From Planctomycetaceae bacterium UBA969 (GTDB taxonomy: Bacteria; Planctomycetota; Planctomycetia; Gemmatales; Gemmataceae): a stretch of DNA of 7,195 bases. The notes beneath the pieces were generated by a model. It had not been told where the DNA came from. It did no database searches and worked only from the letters and a program-made list of their open reading frames with translations. The DNA lies in assembly GCA_002303765.1 (NCBI GenBank), contig DBCB01000349.1, forward strand, positions 1,101 through 8,295, given 5' to 3'. Positions within the stretch are counted from its first letter, which is position 1. Each line of letters opens with the position of its first letter. Shown piece by piece: positions 6,235 through 7,195 of the stretch. Made by a program: the position numbers and the translations under genes.

Positions 6235-6273
6235 ATAAGCAGCAAAGTGCAAAGTGGGGGTCGATTAAATCAG
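6189..6273. repeat. Inverted repeat straddling the IS66 remnant's right end
   Basis: CTGATTTAATTCG at 6189-6201 is matched in inverted orientation by CGATTAAATCAG at 6262-6273 (12 bases paired, one bulged), with 60 bp between. Inner, weaker matches also exist (CTTTTTGGCAC near 6202-6212 against GTGCAAAG at 6248-6255). The left arm lies inside the IS66 remnant and the right arm lies outside its proposed end at 6234, which ordinary IS structure does not explain. Confidence 0.5.
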
Positions 6274-6335
6274 ATTGGTTGATGTGTGGGTATTAGTGCA
6301 CCGATTCACATTCAATAACATTTTTTCAAGCTTGC

Positions 6336-6376
6336 TTGTCAAATTCGTATTAGCTTAGTATGATCATTACTAATGA
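6336..6376 (+). promoter_or_regulatory. Sigma-70-type promoter with a dyad at the predicted start site
   Basis: TTGTCA (6336-6341) and TATGAT (6359-6364) are separated by exactly 17 bp, one mismatch each from the housekeeping consensus. Transcription should start near 6371. TCATTACTAATGA (6364-6376) is a perfect 6-bp dyad around one base, placed over the end of the -10 and the start site, as a repressor operator would be. The promoter serves the DUF1559 gene at 6482, with a leader of about 110 nt. The operator role is inference. Confidence 0.65.
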
Positions 6377-6397
6377 GATTAAGTCTCAATAGAATCT

Positions 6398-6429
6398 GGC
6401 CCTAGGCTGCTCGCCAGCCAACTAGGGCC
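6398..6429 (+). promoter_or_regulatory. Strong leader hairpin upstream of the DUF1559 gene
   Basis: GGCCCTAG (6398-6405) pairs perfectly with CTAGGGCC (6422-6429). Inside, GCTG (6406-6409) pairs with CAGC (6415-6418) around the loop CTCGC, leaving a CAA bulge (6419-6421), for 12 pairs in all. A smaller hairpin, TGAGA/TCTCA, lies at 6374-6388. No T-run follows, so it does not look like a simple intrinsic terminator. It sits between the promoter and the RBS at 6469 and may act in RNA stability or regulation. Confidence 0.6.
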
Positions 6430-6481
6430 TCCGTGCTACAGTCAGCAATGTGGCTATTTCCTTGATTCAAGGAGTACTGTC

Positions 6482-7195
6482 GTGCGTCGTCATGTCCCAA
6501 GTGCGTTTACCCTAATTGAATTACTTGTGGTTATTGCTATTATCGCGATTTTAATTGGATTGCTCCTGCCTGCTGTTCAAAAGGTCCGCGAAGCTGCTGC
6601 CCGCACCCAATGCGCCAACAATTTAAAACAGATCGGTTTGGCCCTGCACAATTATGAAAATACATTCGGTAGGTTTCCGCCTGGCTTCATCTCCACCACC
6701 ACAGGGACTTGGAGTGGTGGTGGCAACGACGCAATAGCTGAGTCCGGGCCTGGCTGGAGTTTCTTCTCACTCATTCTTCCGTATGCGGAGCAAGAGAACC
6801 TGTACCGGTCTATCAACTTCACCCTACCAATCACAAACTCCGTGAACACCGCAGCACGCAGCGCCATGCTTACAATCTACCGCTGCCCATCAGATACGGG
6901 GCCAACTCGTGCCACCGTTTGGATGGCCCCGGCCAATGGTGGCAACCCGATGCCTGCAACCGCCGGGACAATTTCTGACATGGCTACCACCAGCTATGTC
7001 GGCTGCCTTGGGGGCGGTAACCCCGCTGATGCCCCGGCATATACAGCAATGTATGAGCAGCAGCCCTTTAACGGAATGTTTCACCGTAACCAGGGCATAC
7101 GAATCGCAGACATTTCTGACGGCACATCGAACACGATCGGTATCGGCGAGCGGATGAGTGCTTTATCTCCAAACGGGTGGGCCGGGGTCATCCCA
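6482..7195 (+). CDS. DUF1559 family protein with prepilin-like N-terminus (3' end outside window)
   Basis: GTG start at 6482 with AAGGAG (6469-6474) 7 nt upstream; 238 codons are open to the window edge. The N-terminus RRHVPSA-FTLIELLVVIAIIAIL is a type IV pilin/pseudopilin methylation motif (cleavage after A8, Glu at +5) followed by a hydrophobic helix (9-29). LLPAVQKVREAAARTQCANN and LKQIGLALHNYEN follow, as in DUF1559 proteins. Later motifs are GWSFFSLILPYAEQENLY (91-108), YRCPSD (133-138), SYVGCLGGG (171-179) and IADISDGTSNTIGIGER (208-224). Planctomycetes carry many such paralogues, presumably assembled at or through the envelope by pseudopilin-type machinery, but their role is poorly known. 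Full family members are about 300-350 aa, so the C-terminal part is missing only because the window ends. The residue before the cleavage site is Ala rather than Gly. A near-consensus promoter and structured leader precede it. Confidence 0.95.
   Translation, partial: MRRHVPSAFTLIELLVVIAIIAILIGLLLPAVQKVREAAARTQCANNLKQIGLALHNYENTFGRFPPGFISTTTGTWSGGGNDAIAESGPGWSFFSLILPYAEQENLYRSINFTLPITNSVNTAARSAMLTIYRCPSDTGPTRATVWMAPANGGNPMPATAGTISDMATTSYVGCLGGGNPADAPAYTAMYEQQPFNGMFHRNQGIRIADISDGTSNTIGIGERMSALSPNGWAGVIP

Noticed and set aside
6398..6429. The GGCCCTAG/CTAGGGCC hairpin as an intrinsic terminator or an integron attC site
   Set aside because: No T-run follows it, it lies downstream of a promoter in a leader, and the attC core motifs (GTTRRRY, RYYYAAC) are not placed properly.
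6909..7157. An 82-codon + strand frame near the window end
   Set aside because: It is an out-of-frame shadow of the DUF1559 gene, whose frame carries all the conserved motifs.

Overview
The window looks like a piece of a planctomycete chromosome (Planctomycetota, possibly a Gemmataceae-like lineage of moderate GC). The evidence is the combination of a secreted type I sulfatase, a large secreted M1 metallopeptidase and a DUF1559 pseudopilin-like protein with an FTLIELLVVIAIIAIL start, plus a relic gene whose C-terminal tail resembles small secreted planctomycete proteins I remember. No marker gene allows a firmer placement. All recognisable genes lie on the + strand.

Layout. 1-348: no gene, but dense repeats: an inverted pair of hairpin repeats with compensatory stem changes (25-127), then two direct copies of a TCCGTG-rich repeat 92 bp apart (181-342). 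349-1995: a leader/signal-peptide cassette followed by a sulfatase (start ATG 433, 520 aa). 1996-2114: short AT-rich spacer. 2115-4556: a second copy of the same leader/signal-peptide cassette followed by a 785-aa M1 aminopeptidase-like protein. 4557-4876: an inverted pair of REP-like palindromes (4565-4696), about 100 bases with nothing recognisable, then an extended -10 promoter. 4877-5440: a small secreted protein of the family often mislabelled phosphoribosyl-AMP cyclohydrolase, probably NTF2-like. 5452-5977: a decayed gene for a small secreted protein, with stops and a frameshift. 5978-6234: a wreck of an IS66-type transposase gene ending in an IS66-like terminal sequence. 6235-6481: intergenic, with an inverted-repeat arm, a near-consensus promoter, a dyad at the predicted transcription start and a strong leader hairpin. 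6482-7195: a DUF1559 gene with a GTG start that runs off the window.

How the genes fit together. All four intact genes encode exported proteins: three with Sec-type signal peptides and one with a prepilin-like N-terminus. Sulfatase plus peptidase suggests breakdown of sulfated glycans or glycoproteins at or beyond the inner membrane, but they are not shown to be a pathway. The clearest link between them is the shared upstream module: about 165 bp covering putative promoter, untranslated leader, ribosome binding region and signal peptide lies in front of two unrelated enzymes, with its invariant 25-bp block exactly 84 bp before each start codon. This looks like a duplicated expression-and-export cassette fused to different mature proteins, and is the most interesting observation here. 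The 5441-6234 stretch is a decaying region where an IS66 remnant directly abuts a dead gene.
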